A stretch of 40,242 bases of DNA from JAWWAH01 sp033721415 (GCA_033721415.1 JAWWAH010000001.1:1-40242), one strand, 5' to 3'. Numbered from the stretch's first letter, positions 16,803 through 24,631 are shown. The notes: generated by a model not told the origin, from the sequence alone. Numbers and translations: made by a program.

Positions 16803-16830
16803 AACACTCAGTAAAAGTGTTGATTTTTTT
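16803..16830 (+). terminator. Terminator of the Na/Pi cotransporter
   Basis: AACACT and AGTGTT arms followed by GATTTTTTTT. The stem is short but the T-run is good. The TTGATT used as -35 by the next gene overlaps it. Confidence 0.65.
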
Positions 16831-16848
16831 TGTGTTTAGTGTTATTAT
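16820..16848 (+). promoter_or_regulatory. Promoter of the PepSY-like repeat protein
   Basis: TTGATT (16820-16825), a 17-nt spacer and TATTAT (16843-16848), leaving a ~40-nt leader with AAAGGAAA before the ATG. Confidence 0.6.
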
Positions 16849-16893
16849 ATTGCGCAGTAAGTTCCTTGTAAACAACACAGAGAAAGGAAACAC

Positions 16894-18708
16894 ATGACTG
16901 TATTTCTTGGGTTTGGAATAGGAGGGGCTCTAATTGCCTTTCTAGTAATTATGCTGAACAAGCATGTTTCTACTCGCATGAGGGTTGCAACTTCTATATT
17001 CTTCGGACTTTTTGCCGGGTTTTCAGGATGGCTCTTCCTTCCTACTTTAAACTTCTGGTTTATAGCACCATGGTTTTTCTTGTTTTTCATAATAATGGGA
17101 GCGATTATTGTTTCTGTAATCTATACTGAGAAAATGCCCGACCCCCAAGTTTATATAGCTATTACGGTAGTTTTGGGAATCGCTGTATTCCCGACTTTTA
17201 CAAGCTGGAGTGCTTTGCATGCAAGTGATTATCACGAACTTATGCCTGAGCCTGTTACTAGTCGCTTTGCTGATGACGTATCTCCTGTCGATATTCGTCA
17301 GATACGCATTGTTGATCAGGAATTGGCTCATCGTTTAGGTGAGAAGCGCCTCGGTGAAATTCCAGGCCTTGGTTCAAGGGTTGAGCTTGGCACTATGAAT
17401 ATTCAGCTCATAGATGGATGTTTTGACATTCTTGATGGTAGAGAAAACACGCGTTCTCTTTGCCTTGATGATGCATTGTTCTGGGCAGGGCCTCTCAAGC
17501 ATAGTGGAGTCAATAAGCAGTGGACATTTGGGCATACACCCGGGTATGTTTTAGTTTCGGCAACAAATATGTCTGATATTTATATGGTTACTGCAGTTAG
17601 AAGTGTAGACGAGGAGTCTACTGACTCTAACGATGAAGCTAATCCTCGTATGGGCAATTCAGATACACTCAGCACAGGAGAGTTTGATAATCTTGAACTG
17701 CGTTATTTCCCTGATGGTGGATATTTTGATAAGTACCTGTTGCGACACCTGCGTACCCATGGATACATGAGCGAAGGTCTTACAGACTTTACTTTTGAGG
17801 TAAGCAATGACGGTAATCCGTACTGGGTTGTTACCAAGTACGTTCACCGTGTTGGCTTTAGTGGCAGCGATGCTGTCGGTGTATTGGTAGTTGATGCTCA
17901 AACTGGAGATATCAATGAATATTCTGTAGATAATGCCCCTGAGTGGATTGATAGAATTCAGCCGGAAGAGCTTGTTAGAGAACAGTTGAATGACCAAGGG
18001 AAATTCGTACATGGTTGGATGAATAGCTGGTGGGGCAAGAGAGATCTAAGAACCACCACTGAAGGCATGTCATTGGTTTATGGCGCGGATGGCAAAAGTT
18101 ACTGGTATACAGGCGTTCAGTCTGCAGGAGCCGATGAAGGCACAATGGGCTTCATGTTGGTCGATACACGCACCAAGGAGCCTCGTTGGTATCAGATTGC
18201 AGGAGCTACAGAAACTGCAGCTCGCGCTTCTGCCGAAAACGCTCCAGGCGCGCGAGAAGCAGAATATAGCGCAACTAATCCTATTCTTTATAATGTTGGT
18301 GGAGTACCCACTTACTTTATGACACTGAAGGGCGATGACGGCCTTGTAAAGATGTTTGCTTTTGTAAGCGTACAGAATTATGAAACTCTTGGTGTTGGAC
18401 GCTCTCTTAGTTCAGCTCTCAGAAATTACCAGTCCGCATTGAGTAGTCAAGGGCAGGACTTGTCAGCAGATGATCTTGTGGATCGCGTTCAGATTGAGGC
18501 TGTAGTTGCAGATGTTGCTATTGAAGAAGGGTTCTACTACATTCGCCTTGAGGGGATTAACGATAAGGAGTTTTACGGCTCTAGTGTTGTAAGTCCTGAA
18601 CTCAAATGGACTCGACCTGGAGATACGGTAGTTCTCACCTATGACGAAAGTGGACAATCCTCTGTGCTTATAGTTCGTTTTAATAATACGGGGTTGAATA
18701 TTAGATAA
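16894..18708 (+). CDS. Membrane-anchored protein with three PepSY-like repeats, unknown function
   Basis: 604 residues. Four helices fill residues 1-105, then a large soluble region that is probably extracytoplasmic. From ~300 to 535 one pattern recurs three times: a short turn, an aromatic strand and a 'VD..T' or related strand. Examples are NPYWVVT...VVDAQTG, KSYWYTG...LVDTRT and VPTYFMT...FVSVQNY. This resembles tandem PepSY-type units, small domains often found outside the cell that modulate proteases. The gene is richer in G+C than its neighbours (28 of 60 bases at 17701-17760), has a Shine-Dalgarno, promoter and terminator of its own, and is monocistronic. I know of no assigned function. 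Confidence 0.7.
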   Translation: MTVFLGFGIGGALIAFLVIMLNKHVSTRMRVATSIFFGLFAGFSGWLFLPTLNFWFIAPWFFLFFIIMGAIIVSVIYTEKMPDPQVYIAITVVLGIAVFPTFTSWSALHASDYHELMPEPVTSRFADDVSPVDIRQIRIVDQELAHRLGEKRLGEIPGLGSRVELGTMNIQLIDGCFDILDGRENTRSLCLDDALFWAGPLKHSGVNKQWTFGHTPGYVLVSATNMSDIYMVTAVRSVDEESTDSNDEANPRMGNSDTLSTGEFDNLELRYFPDGGYFDKYLLRHLRTHGYMSEGLTDFTFEVSNDGNPYWVVTKYVHRVGFSGSDAVGVLVVDAQTGDINEYSVDNAPEWIDRIQPEELVREQLNDQGKFVHGWMNSWWGKRDLRTTTEGMSLVYGADGKSYWYTGVQSAGADEGTMGFMLVDTRTKEPRWYQIAGATETAARASAENAPGAREAEYSATNPILYNVGGVPTYFMTLKGDDGLVKMFAFVSVQNYETLGVGRSLSSALRNYQSALSSQGQDLSADDLVDRVQIEAVVADVAIEEGFYYIRLEGINDKEFYGSSVVSPELKWTRPGDTVVLTYDESGQSSVLIVRFNNTGLNIR

Positions 18709-18718
18709 TATAAACCCT

Positions 18719-18750
18719 AACACCCGCCAAATAATTGGCGGGTGTTTTTT
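18719..18750 (+). terminator. Terminator of the PepSY-like repeat gene
   Basis: AACACCCGCCAA and TTGGCGGGTGTT arms around ATAA, then TTTT; 12-bp perfect stem. Confidence 0.9.
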
Positions 18751-18762
18751 AATAAAATGGTC

Positions 18763-18771
18763 TGGTATAAT
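18763..18771 (+). promoter_or_regulatory. Extended -10 promoter of the hydrolase gene
   Basis: TGGTATAAT; no clear -35 (the position falls within the T-tail of the terminator). Leader of ~27 nt with no Shine-Dalgarno. Confidence 0.55.
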
Positions 18772-18804
18772 GAAATATAACTTTTACTTACTATCTATTA
18801 AGAG

Positions 18805-19818
18805 ATGGACTTAACAAAATCTACAAAAATTATAATATCATTATCTTTAATTGCCGGTGCGGCAATTGTTTTTGTGTATGTACAACAAACACAGACAAAT
18901 CCTAATATAGAGGTTGTTGTGAACAATTCTTCAGAAAGTGATAATAACATAACTCACCCCATGGCAATTGAAAATCTTCGCCAGCGTGAATATCCTGGAG
19001 GTGAATTTACAATTGAAGAAGAATTACCAGGAGGTTTAAACCATAGTCAATACATAGCATCGTACTTGTCAGAAGGATTAAAGATATACGGACTCTTAAC
19101 CATTCCTGATTCCCCGATGCCTGAAGGCGGGTATCCAGCAGTTGTCTTTGTACATGGTTATATTCCTCCTAATGAATATTCAACAACAGGAAGCTATCCA
19201 ACTTATCCTTTATATTTAGCTAGAAATGGGTTTATCGTATTTAAGCCTGATTTGCGCGGTCATGGCAGAAGTGAAGGAGAGCCTGTAAGTGCACATTATT
19301 CAGAGAAGTATGTAATTGATACACTTTACTCTATAAACTATCTCAAAAATCATGAATTAGTTAATCCTAATCGTATAGGTTATTGGGGCCATTCTAATGG
19401 GGGTCAAATAGGATTGCGCACAGCACTTATTGATCCAACTATTAAGGCAGCCTCTCTTTGGGCAGGGGTTGTAGGTAGTTACGAAGCAATGTTTGAAACT
19501 TATGCAAATAACATGGATTTTATTGATACCGAAAATCCGTTAACACGAGAATATGGCATACCTAGCGAAGGTGGAGAGTTTTGGCGTGCTGTTGAACCCT
19601 ATGAGTATTTAGGAGATATTGAAATACCCATAGAACTGCAACATGGAACAGAAGATAAAAGTGTTCCAGTAGAGCTCTCTGTAGAACTAAAAGACGCACT
19701 TGAATCTAGAGAAAAAGATGTTGTGTACCATGAGTACGAAGGAGATGATCATAATATAAGCATGAATGTAAATACTGCTTGGCAGAGAAGTATAAGTTTT
19801 TTTAAAGAAAACTTATAA
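18805..19818 (+). CDS. Secreted/anchored alpha/beta hydrolase (S9 / dienelactone hydrolase type)
   Basis: 337 residues. A basic start and one hydrophobic segment (residues 7-26) act as a signal anchor, so the enzyme faces outside. The hydrolase core has the oxyanion loop VFVHGY, DLRGHGRS, the nucleophile elbow GHSNG (Ser), the acid in HGTEDKSVP (Asp) and the base in DDHNIS (His): a complete Ser-Asp-His triad. Family knowledge: such enzymes cleave peptides or esters; substrate cannot be told from sequence. It is a single gene between terminators. Extracytoplasmic hydrolysis of scavenged peptides or esters would suit a nutrient-dependent small cell. Confidence 0.82.
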   Translation: MDLTKSTKIIISLSLIAGAAIVFVYVQQTQTNPNIEVVVNNSSESDNNITHPMAIENLRQREYPGGEFTIEEELPGGLNHSQYIASYLSEGLKIYGLLTIPDSPMPEGGYPAVVFVHGYIPPNEYSTTGSYPTYPLYLARNGFIVFKPDLRGHGRSEGEPVSAHYSEKYVIDTLYSINYLKNHELVNPNRIGYWGHSNGGQIGLRTALIDPTIKAASLWAGVVGSYEAMFETYANNMDFIDTENPLTREYGIPSEGGEFWRAVEPYEYLGDIEIPIELQHGTEDKSVPVELSVELKDALESREKDVVYHEYEGDDHNISMNVNTAWQRSISFFKENL

Positions 19819-19844
19819 CAAAAATCACTTGTCTGATTTGTAGC

Positions 19845-19883
19845 AAATAAAAAGACACTTCTAGTAGAGGTGTCTTTTTATTT
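19845..19883. terminator. Bidirectional terminator, hydrolase / MscS
   Basis: AAATAAAAAGACAC and GTGTCTTTTTATTT arms around an 11-nt loop, with A/T tails on both sides. Confidence 0.85.
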
Positions 19884-19896
19884 AAGTAAGATATTT

Positions 19897-20832
19897 TTAT
19901 TCTTGTACGCTTTTTACCGTCATTGTTGTTGATGCTATAGTAATGTCTTTTTCTTCTTTTAACGCTCTCAACAAGCTTTCACTTATTCGATTTGCAACTA
20001 ACCTTCTTTCGTATACAGGGCACACATACCTTGCGGTAAAATTAATCCAGTTATCAGTTAGAGATGTAAATACAGAAGGCAGAGTATCCCTTTCTTCTAT
20101 GTAGTATTTTTCTCGCATAGCAGCAAGATGATCTCGTGCGTTTTCTTGGTAATCTTCTGTTTCTCTTCTTAGGGTTTCGGTTATTACTTCTTTAGCTTTT
20201 TCCCAATCGCTGTCGTATGTAATGGGAAGAGTTATTTCATCCCATATAAAAGTATAATCTTGAGTATAATTATTAATTACACCAGATACAAGGCTTCCGT
20301 TAGGAATTTTTGTTATTCTTCCTGTGGCCTGGTCTCCCTTTACCCATTCCTTAATCTCTACCAATGATGTGTATAACATGCCAATATCAAATACATCACC
20401 AGTTTTTCCATTTAATTCTATTCTATCCCCAATAGTATAAGGGCGTTTTGTAAACAATATAATACCACCCACAATATTACCAAAGAAATTTTGTAGAGAA
20501 ATAGCTACACCAGCACCTATAAGACCATAGGCTACTAAAAGAGTTTGAACATTTTTTATCCATATAGCCACTAAGATTATGAGTAATAAGGTGACATGCG
20601 CAAAAAATAGCGATTTTTTAAATGCGTAACGCGCTTTTCTTTCTTTTATATTTCTATCAGCGTATTTTTCAAGTATTATATGGGTAATAAAGTATATGCC
20701 AGCTAGGGCAAAAAAACTATAAGATATTTTATCAAAATGATATCTGGGGTATTGTATTTGAAAAATATTAAATATACCACCTAAGGCGAGTATTGTTGCA
20801 AATGCGAAAAATTTTTTAAATAGATTTACCAT
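19897..20832 (-). CDS. MscS-family mechanosensitive channel
   Basis: 311 residues. Membrane helices at ~8-22, ~33-52, ~74-95 and ~98-125; the last holds the glycine/alanine-rich pore pattern AYGLIGAGVAISLQNFFGNIVGG. A beta domain with PYTIGDRIELNGKTGDV follows, which is diagnostic for MscS. Family knowledge: it releases solutes on hypo-osmotic shock. The mRNA is predicted to be leaderless: TGTTATAAT ends 6 nt before the ATG. Single-gene unit. Confidence 0.92.
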   Translation of the reverse strand: MVNLFKKFFAFATILALGGIFNIFQIQYPRYHFDKISYSFFALAGIYFITHIILEKYADRNIKERKARYAFKKSLFFAHVTLLLIILVAIWIKNVQTLLVAYGLIGAGVAISLQNFFGNIVGGIILFTKRPYTIGDRIELNGKTGDVFDIGMLYTSLVEIKEWVKGDQATGRITKIPNGSLVSGVINNYTQDYTFIWDEITLPITYDSDWEKAKEVITETLRRETEDYQENARDHLAAMREKYYIEERDTLPSVFTSLTDNWINFTARYVCPVYERRLVANRISESLLRALKEEKDITIASTTMTVKSVQE

Positions 20833-20838
20833 GATTTT

Positions 20839-20847
20839 ATTATAACA
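20839..20847 (-). promoter_or_regulatory. Extended -10 promoter of the MscS gene
   Basis: Minus strand TGTTATAAT, 6 nt from the ATG; predicts a leaderless transcript. Confidence 0.6.
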
Positions 20848-20905
20848 TGATCACCTTGTACACATACATAAAATCTACCCAATCTTTAGCCCAAGATACC
20901 CACAC

Positions 20906-20934
20906 TTGAACCTTTTTATTATTTGTTGTATTAT
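20906..20934 (+). promoter_or_regulatory. Promoter of the 178-aa unknown gene
   Basis: TTGAAC (20906-20911), a 17-nt spacer and TATTAT (20929-20934). The TTG at 20906 that opens the long reading frame is this -35, so it cannot be the start codon. Confidence 0.65.
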
Positions 20935-20968
20935 ATGTACATTCGTACCTAATAAGAGGAGGTTGAAA

Positions 20969-21505
20969 ATGCGAATCACAGAAAAAGATATAGATATTGG
21001 CCTCAGGATTGCTAATACGGAAGATACCGAGCTCCGTGCTCTATTTGATGAAGAGCTTATGCAAAAAGCAGCTCCATTGCGGAGCAGAGTTTCTATGCTG
21101 GCACAAGCTTCTGCTATAGTAGCATATCCCGATGATGAAGATAAATTAGAGCGAGAGCAGGCAAAGTATGATGTGTTTAATGCTTTTATGTTTTTTGCGG
21201 GCTCTGTCTGGGCATCGCTTGATTTCCACTTTCCAAGTGTACGTCTAGAAGAAGTTCGTGCATCGCGTAATTCTAGTCAACCTCGCTGGGTAATCATACA
21301 AGCAATTGGCATGTATTCGCCCATTTCTTTTATATATGAATTTCAGAAAATGATTTCTGGCCACAAGTACGAGCGACTATCCTATAAACTCTTAGTTTTG
21401 TGCGATCTTGTTCTTAATGCTGCTCTTAAAGAAGAGAATTTCTCTCTTGCATCAGGGCAGGATATTGTTAAAGAGGCCGAGCGCCTTCTTTCACAATCTA
21501 CTTAA
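20969..21505 (+). CDS. Helical soluble protein of unknown function, 178 aa
   Basis: ATG 20969 is preceded by AGAGGAGG with 6 nt spacing, and the promoter lies at 20906-20934. The protein is predicted mostly helical, with no signal peptide or membrane helix; a possible aromatic core lies in FNAFMFFAGSVWASLDFHF. I do not recognise the family. Its set-up (strong Shine-Dalgarno, own promoter, own terminator, fairly G+C-rich codons) matches the genes at 7826, 13665 and 16894. Confidence 0.68.
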   Translation: MRITEKDIDIGLRIANTEDTELRALFDEELMQKAAPLRSRVSMLAQASAIVAYPDDEDKLEREQAKYDVFNAFMFFAGSVWASLDFHFPSVRLEEVRASRNSSQPRWVIIQAIGMYSPISFIYEFQKMISGHKYERLSYKLLVLCDLVLNAALKEENFSLASGQDIVKEAERLLSQST

Positions 21506-21511
21506 GCATAT

Positions 21512-21557
21512 GCCCCCACCTGAGTAAAAAGCCCTTACTCAAATGGGGGCTTTTTTA
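21512..21557 (+). terminator. Terminator of the 178-aa gene
   Basis: GCCCCCA and TGGGGGC arms with inner TGAGTAA/TTACTCA arms around AAAGCCC, then TTTTTTATT. Confidence 0.85.
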
Positions 21558-21604
21558 TTGCTTCTATGTCGCAAGAGCTTCATTCCCTCTTAATGAGGGA
21601 TATG

Positions 21605-21613
21605 TGTTATAAT
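21605..21613 (+). promoter_or_regulatory. Extended -10 promoter of the LEA-like gene
   Basis: TGTTATAAT at 21605-21613. A second TATAAT at 21634-21639 lies 21 nt before the ATG. Just upstream, TCCCTC and GAGGGA form a short inverted repeat (21584-21600) that could be an operator. Confidence 0.5.
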
Positions 21614-21660
21614 AAGCATAGTAGATTTAAGAATATAATTATTAATAAATAAAATATATT

Positions 21661-22224
21661 ATGGTTTTTTCAATTTTGTCACGTCTTGTTAAAGGCGTAA
21701 AAGGAGGAGTTACCTCTGGTTTGGAGGGAGTTACTGATGTTGCTGGTGCGGTTGTAGGAGCGGTTAAAAATGTAACCGTAACCACCTTAAAAGAATCTGG
21801 AGAATTTGTTTCTCAAGGAGTAGATGCTGCAGCATCCATTGTTAAAGGCTCTATAGAAGGAGTTTCAGCTGTAGGAGGTTCCGTTGTTAAAGCTCTTAAG
21901 GGAGTAGTTTCAGGAACAGTTCAAGGAATGATGGATTCTGGAGCAAAGCAGGATGAGGCTGTTCGTGGAGCAGTAGGGCAAGCTGTTCACAGCGCCAAAG
22001 AACTTGGAAAGGATGTTGGAGACGCTGCTGTAGCATCTGTTAAAGGTGCAGTAGATGGCGTTAAGCAAGTTGGTGGTGATACTGCTACTGCTACAAAAAC
22101 ATCTGTACTGGCTGCCCTAAATGCTGCTAAAGAAATAGGAGATGAAACTTTAAGTTCTGTTAAAGAGTCTCTTGTTGCAGGAGTAGATGGAGCAAAAGAC
22201 ATTATAGACGCAGCAAAAGAGTAA
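21661..22224 (+). CDS. LEA-like amphipathic repeat protein, 187 aa
   Basis: 187 residues dominated by Ala, Val, Gly, Ser, Lys and Asp, with almost no aromatics. A degenerate ~11-residue pattern (A-V-K-G-A-V-x-G-V-K and variants) runs through the whole length, giving long amphipathic helices. This is the profile of LEA-type, apolipoprotein-like or phasin-like proteins, which coat membranes or protect proteins during drying or freezing. No signal peptide. It has its own promoter region and a very strong terminator. The family is assigned from composition only; a lipid-surface or stress-protection role is inference. Confidence 0.6.
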   Translation: MVFSILSRLVKGVKGGVTSGLEGVTDVAGAVVGAVKNVTVTTLKESGEFVSQGVDAAASIVKGSIEGVSAVGGSVVKALKGVVSGTVQGMMDSGAKQDEAVRGAVGQAVHSAKELGKDVGDAAVASVKGAVDGVKQVGGDTATATKTSVLAALNAAKEIGDETLSSVKESLVAGVDGAKDIIDAAKE

Positions 22225-22240
22225 ACTCATTTTCTAAAAA

Positions 22241-22283
22241 CATAATTAAAACCCCTACGAGGAGCGTAGGGGTTTTAATTATG
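22241..22283 (+). terminator. Terminator of the LEA-like gene
   Basis: Perfect 19-bp arms (CATAATTAAAACCCCTACG and its complement) around AGGAG. Unusually long and perfect stem. Confidence 0.9.
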
Positions 22284-22363
22284 AGCATTGTTATTTGGGG
22301 GCTTTTTTTACTTTATTTAATTTACATGAGACAATGATAAATATAAGCAATATTAATATTTTT

Positions 22364-23575
22364 ATGAAGAAAATAATCATTATTGGCGCAGGTACAGCAG
22401 GTACAATAATCGCTAATAAGTTGCAAAAAATAAATCGAAACAATAGGTTTGAAATAACAGTTATAGATAAACAGTCAATTCATTACTATCAACCGGGCTA
22501 TCTTTTTCTTCCGTTTGGAAAACTTGAAGAACATCAGGTAAAAAAAGATAAAAAAGATTTATTTATAGATGGGGTTAACTTAGAAATATCTAAAGTATCA
22601 AAAATAGATGCTGAAAATAACCGCTTAATAATGGAAGACGGAAATAGTAAGCCATACGATCTCCTTGTAATAGCAACCGGTGTCAACATAAGGCCAGATG
22701 AAACAGAGGGTATGACCGGCGACTTATGGTATAAAAATATTTTTGATTTTTACACCATGGAGGGAGCAAAAAAATTACGAGAAGCCCTCAAGAGCTTTAA
22801 TGGTGGCGATTTAGTTATGCACATAGTAGAGATGCCTATAAAGTGTCCTGTTGCTCCTTTAGAGTTCGTATTTTTGGTAGATGAATACCTACGGGATAGA
22901 GGTATTAGAGATAAAACGAACATAAAGTACGTAACACCTCTCGAGGGTGCATTTACCAGACCTCTTGCAGCTAAAAAATTAGGAGGATTACTGGAGGAAA
23001 GAAACATAAAGATAGTGCCAAACTTTGGCACCGAAAAAATAGACAACGAACAACAAATGCTTCTCGGTTATGATGGCAGAGAAGTTGGTTTTGATTTGCT
23101 AGTGACTGTGCCTACCAACATGGGAAGCAATCTTATCGAAAGCTCTGGACTTGGCAATGAACTAAATCTTGTTCCTACCAATCAGTATTCATTACAATCA
23201 AAAAAACATAAAAACATTTTTGTTGCAGGCGATGCAAGTGACATACCGGCATCAAAAGCTGGTTCAGTAGCTCATTTTCAAGCAGAAACCATAATCACAA
23301 ACATACTAAGATATTTTAAAGGAAAGAAGATGAAAGAGAGCTTTAAAGGCCATGCAAATTGTTTCATAGAAACAGGGGATAATAAGGGCGTAATGATTGA
23401 TTTTGATTATGACAACGAACCCAACGTCAGAAAAATACCGTTCGAAGGCATAGGCCCCTTTTCTGGATTAAGTGAAAGCAGAATAAATCATTGGGGTAAA
23501 GTTACAATGCGCCAATATTATTGGAATATACTTCTTAAGGATAGATTTTCAAAAATATTAAACTTAATTAAGTAA
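22364..23575 (+). CDS. Sulfide:quinone oxidoreductase-like FAD enzyme
   Basis: 403 residues from ATG 22364; this start puts the FAD motif IIIIGAGTAGTIIA at residues 4-17, so the in-frame start at 22295 is unlikely. A second Rossmann motif lies at LLVIATGVNIRP, and the C-terminal FAD motif is FVAGDAS. Two Cys sit where SQR redox Cys are expected: MPIKCPVAP (~163) and GHANCFIETGD. The C-terminus ends SRINHWGKV..YYWN, like the membrane-binding end of SQR types that include this tail (from memory). Family knowledge: SQR oxidises sulfide to polysulfide or persulfide and reduces quinone. DsrC-like and DsrE-like genes follow, so sulfur chemistry is likely. Confidence 0.8.
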   Translation: MKKIIIIGAGTAGTIIANKLQKINRNNRFEITVIDKQSIHYYQPGYLFLPFGKLEEHQVKKDKKDLFIDGVNLEISKVSKIDAENNRLIMEDGNSKPYDLLVIATGVNIRPDETEGMTGDLWYKNIFDFYTMEGAKKLREALKSFNGGDLVMHIVEMPIKCPVAPLEFVFLVDEYLRDRGIRDKTNIKYVTPLEGAFTRPLAAKKLGGLLEERNIKIVPNFGTEKIDNEQQMLLGYDGREVGFDLLVTVPTNMGSNLIESSGLGNELNLVPTNQYSLQSKKHKNIFVAGDASDIPASKAGSVAHFQAETIITNILRYFKGKKMKESFKGHANCFIETGDNKGVMIDFDYDNEPNVRKIPFEGIGPFSGLSESRINHWGKVTMRQYYWNILLKDRFSKILNLIK

Positions 23576-23611
23576 AAGGTCTGTAAATATAATTAAAATT
23601 TATTTTTAAAT

Positions 23612-23920
23612 ATGCAAAAAACTTACTTAGGGAAACAATTAGAGGTGGATGAAAACGGCCACCTTGTAAACCCTGAAGACTGGAGCAAGGAAATTGCAAG
23701 TGCAATAGCAAAAGACATGGGAATTGAGCTTACTGATAAACACTGGGAATTAATTGAATATCTACGAAAAGAAGCAGAGAACAATGAAAGCATGTCTATT
23801 AGGAAAGTTGGAAAATCGGGGATAGTTACAATAAAAGAATTTTATAATTTATTTCCGAGAGGGCCGCTTAAAAATGCAAGCAAAATTGCAGGGCTTCCTA
23901 AACCGGAAAGTTGTCTATAA
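23612..23920 (+). CDS. DsrC/TusE-family sulfur carrier
   Basis: 102 residues, the normal size. Family hallmarks: VDENGHLVNPEDWSKEIA near the N-terminus and a C-terminal arm ending LPKPESCL. The penultimate-position Cys is the conserved sulfur-carrying Cys. Only this C-terminal Cys is visible, the second Cys used by dissimilatory DsrC is absent, so it is closer to TusE-type carriers. Family knowledge: it accepts persulfide sulfur from DsrE/TusBCD-type proteins. It lies 36 nt after the SQR-like gene and 2 nt before the DsrE-like gene, in one operon. Confidence 0.88.
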   Translation: MQKTYLGKQLEVDENGHLVNPEDWSKEIASAIAKDMGIELTDKHWELIEYLRKEAENNESMSIRKVGKSGIVTIKEFYNLFPRGPLKNASKIAGLPKPESCL

Positions 23921-23922
23921 AC

Positions 23923-24399
23923 ATGGAACAACCACCAATTAAAAAAATTAGTATAATTTTATCTAAAGCTACAATCGAAAACGCCTATGCTGCAATGATA
24001 ATGGCACATGGAGCAAGAAGCGAAGGTATAGAAGCAAATTTATTTTTCACTTTTTTTGGCTTAGAGGTTATTACAAAGGATAAATTGAAAGATTTACGTG
24101 TTGCTACAGTAGGAAACCCTGCTATGCACATACCATCTCTTGTTGGGATATTACCCGGAATGCAGGCCCTGGGAACAAAGATGATGAAAAAGCAAATGGA
24201 AAAACTTGATGTGCCTGATATAGATGAATTCTTAGAAATGTTAGATGCCGAAGGAGTTAAATTTTATGCATGCAAAATGACCTACGATATGTTTAATCTT
24301 CAAAAAGAAGATTTATGGGAGGGCGTTAGCGATGTAGTAACAGTTGGTAATTTCTATCAGCTTGCAGGAGGTGATAATTCTGAAATTGTTTTTGTTTAG
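23923..24399 (+). CDS. DsrE-family sulfurtransferase-like protein
   Basis: 158 residues from ATG 23923, 2 nt after the dsrC-like stop. It has the DsrE/F fold pattern: KKISIILSKATIENAYAAMIMAHGAR, FFTFFGLEVI, then a Met-rich helical insert (PGMQALGTKMMKK) and VKFYACKMTYDMF with the conserved Cys. Family knowledge: DsrE-type proteins carry persulfide on this Cys and hand it to DsrC or TusA-type partners. With the SQR-like enzyme and the DsrC-like carrier this makes a plausible sulfide-to-carrier relay. No TusA or DsrAB gene is in the window. Confidence 0.82.
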   Translation: MEQPPIKKISIILSKATIENAYAAMIMAHGARSEGIEANLFFTFFGLEVITKDKLKDLRVATVGNPAMHIPSLVGILPGMQALGTKMMKKQMEKLDVPDIDEFLEMLDAEGVKFYACKMTYDMFNLQKEDLWEGVSDVVTVGNFYQLAGGDNSEIVFV

Positions 24400-24419
24400 A
24401 TAAGCACACTTTTTTTCAA

Positions 24420-24453
24420 ATTATAAAAGCCCCTTCAGCGGGGCTTTTATAAT
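24420..24453. terminator. Terminator of the SQR-DsrC-DsrE operon
   Basis: ATTATAAAAGCCCC and GGGGCTTTTATAAT arms around TTCAGC; perfect 14-bp stem. Confidence 0.9.
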
Positions 24454-24459
24454 ACATTT

Positions 24460-24597
24460 GTTGCCTCGCAGGGATTTGGGCGTCAAGTCACTAAGCTCTC
24501 TCTGCGCCTTTGGCTTGAGCTTGCTAAGTGCTTCCACCCCGGACTTCTTCGCTTTGCTCAGTCCGTCTTTCGAACCCCTGCAGAAAACTCAGGCAAC
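24460..24597. other. 138-nt structured element built on a tRNA-Gln 3' end
   Basis: Bases 24460-24476 (GTTGCCTCGCAGGGATT) match the 3' end of the tRNA-Gln gene at 26506-26522. The next tRNA bases (TTCGAACCCC) reappear only at 24569-24578, so the T-loop appears split by ~92 nt. The element is bounded by GTTGCCT/AGGCAAC, with inner pairs GCAGGG/CCCTGC, AAGCTC/GAGCTT and GGACT/AGTCC. It lies between two terminators with no visible promoter, and is more G+C-rich than its surroundings. It could be a decayed tRNA with an insert or a small mobile element. The rest of the 24400-24656 gap holds the two terminators and the fragment at 24632. Confidence 0.6.
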
Positions 24598-24624
24598 TTA
24601 AAAGCCCCATTCAGGGGCTTTTAA
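24598..24624. terminator. Terminator of the NMN-adenylyltransferase-like gene
   Basis: TTAAAAGCCCC and GGGGCTTTTAA arms around ATTCA; serves the minus-strand gene ending at 24657. Confidence 0.8.
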
Positions 24625-24631
24625 TGTCGCG

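Noticed and set aside
22295..22363. An upstream start adding 23 residues to the SQR-like protein.
   Set aside because: The extra residues precede the FAD motif that normally begins within the first few residues, and they overlap the region just after a strong terminator.
24460..24597. The structured element considered as an SRP RNA, because the minus strand has GTCCGG followed by GGAAGCA.
   Set aside because: The SRP helix 8 pattern (GGAA-type loop with its symmetric internal loop) cannot be drawn, and the end matches tRNA-Gln instead.
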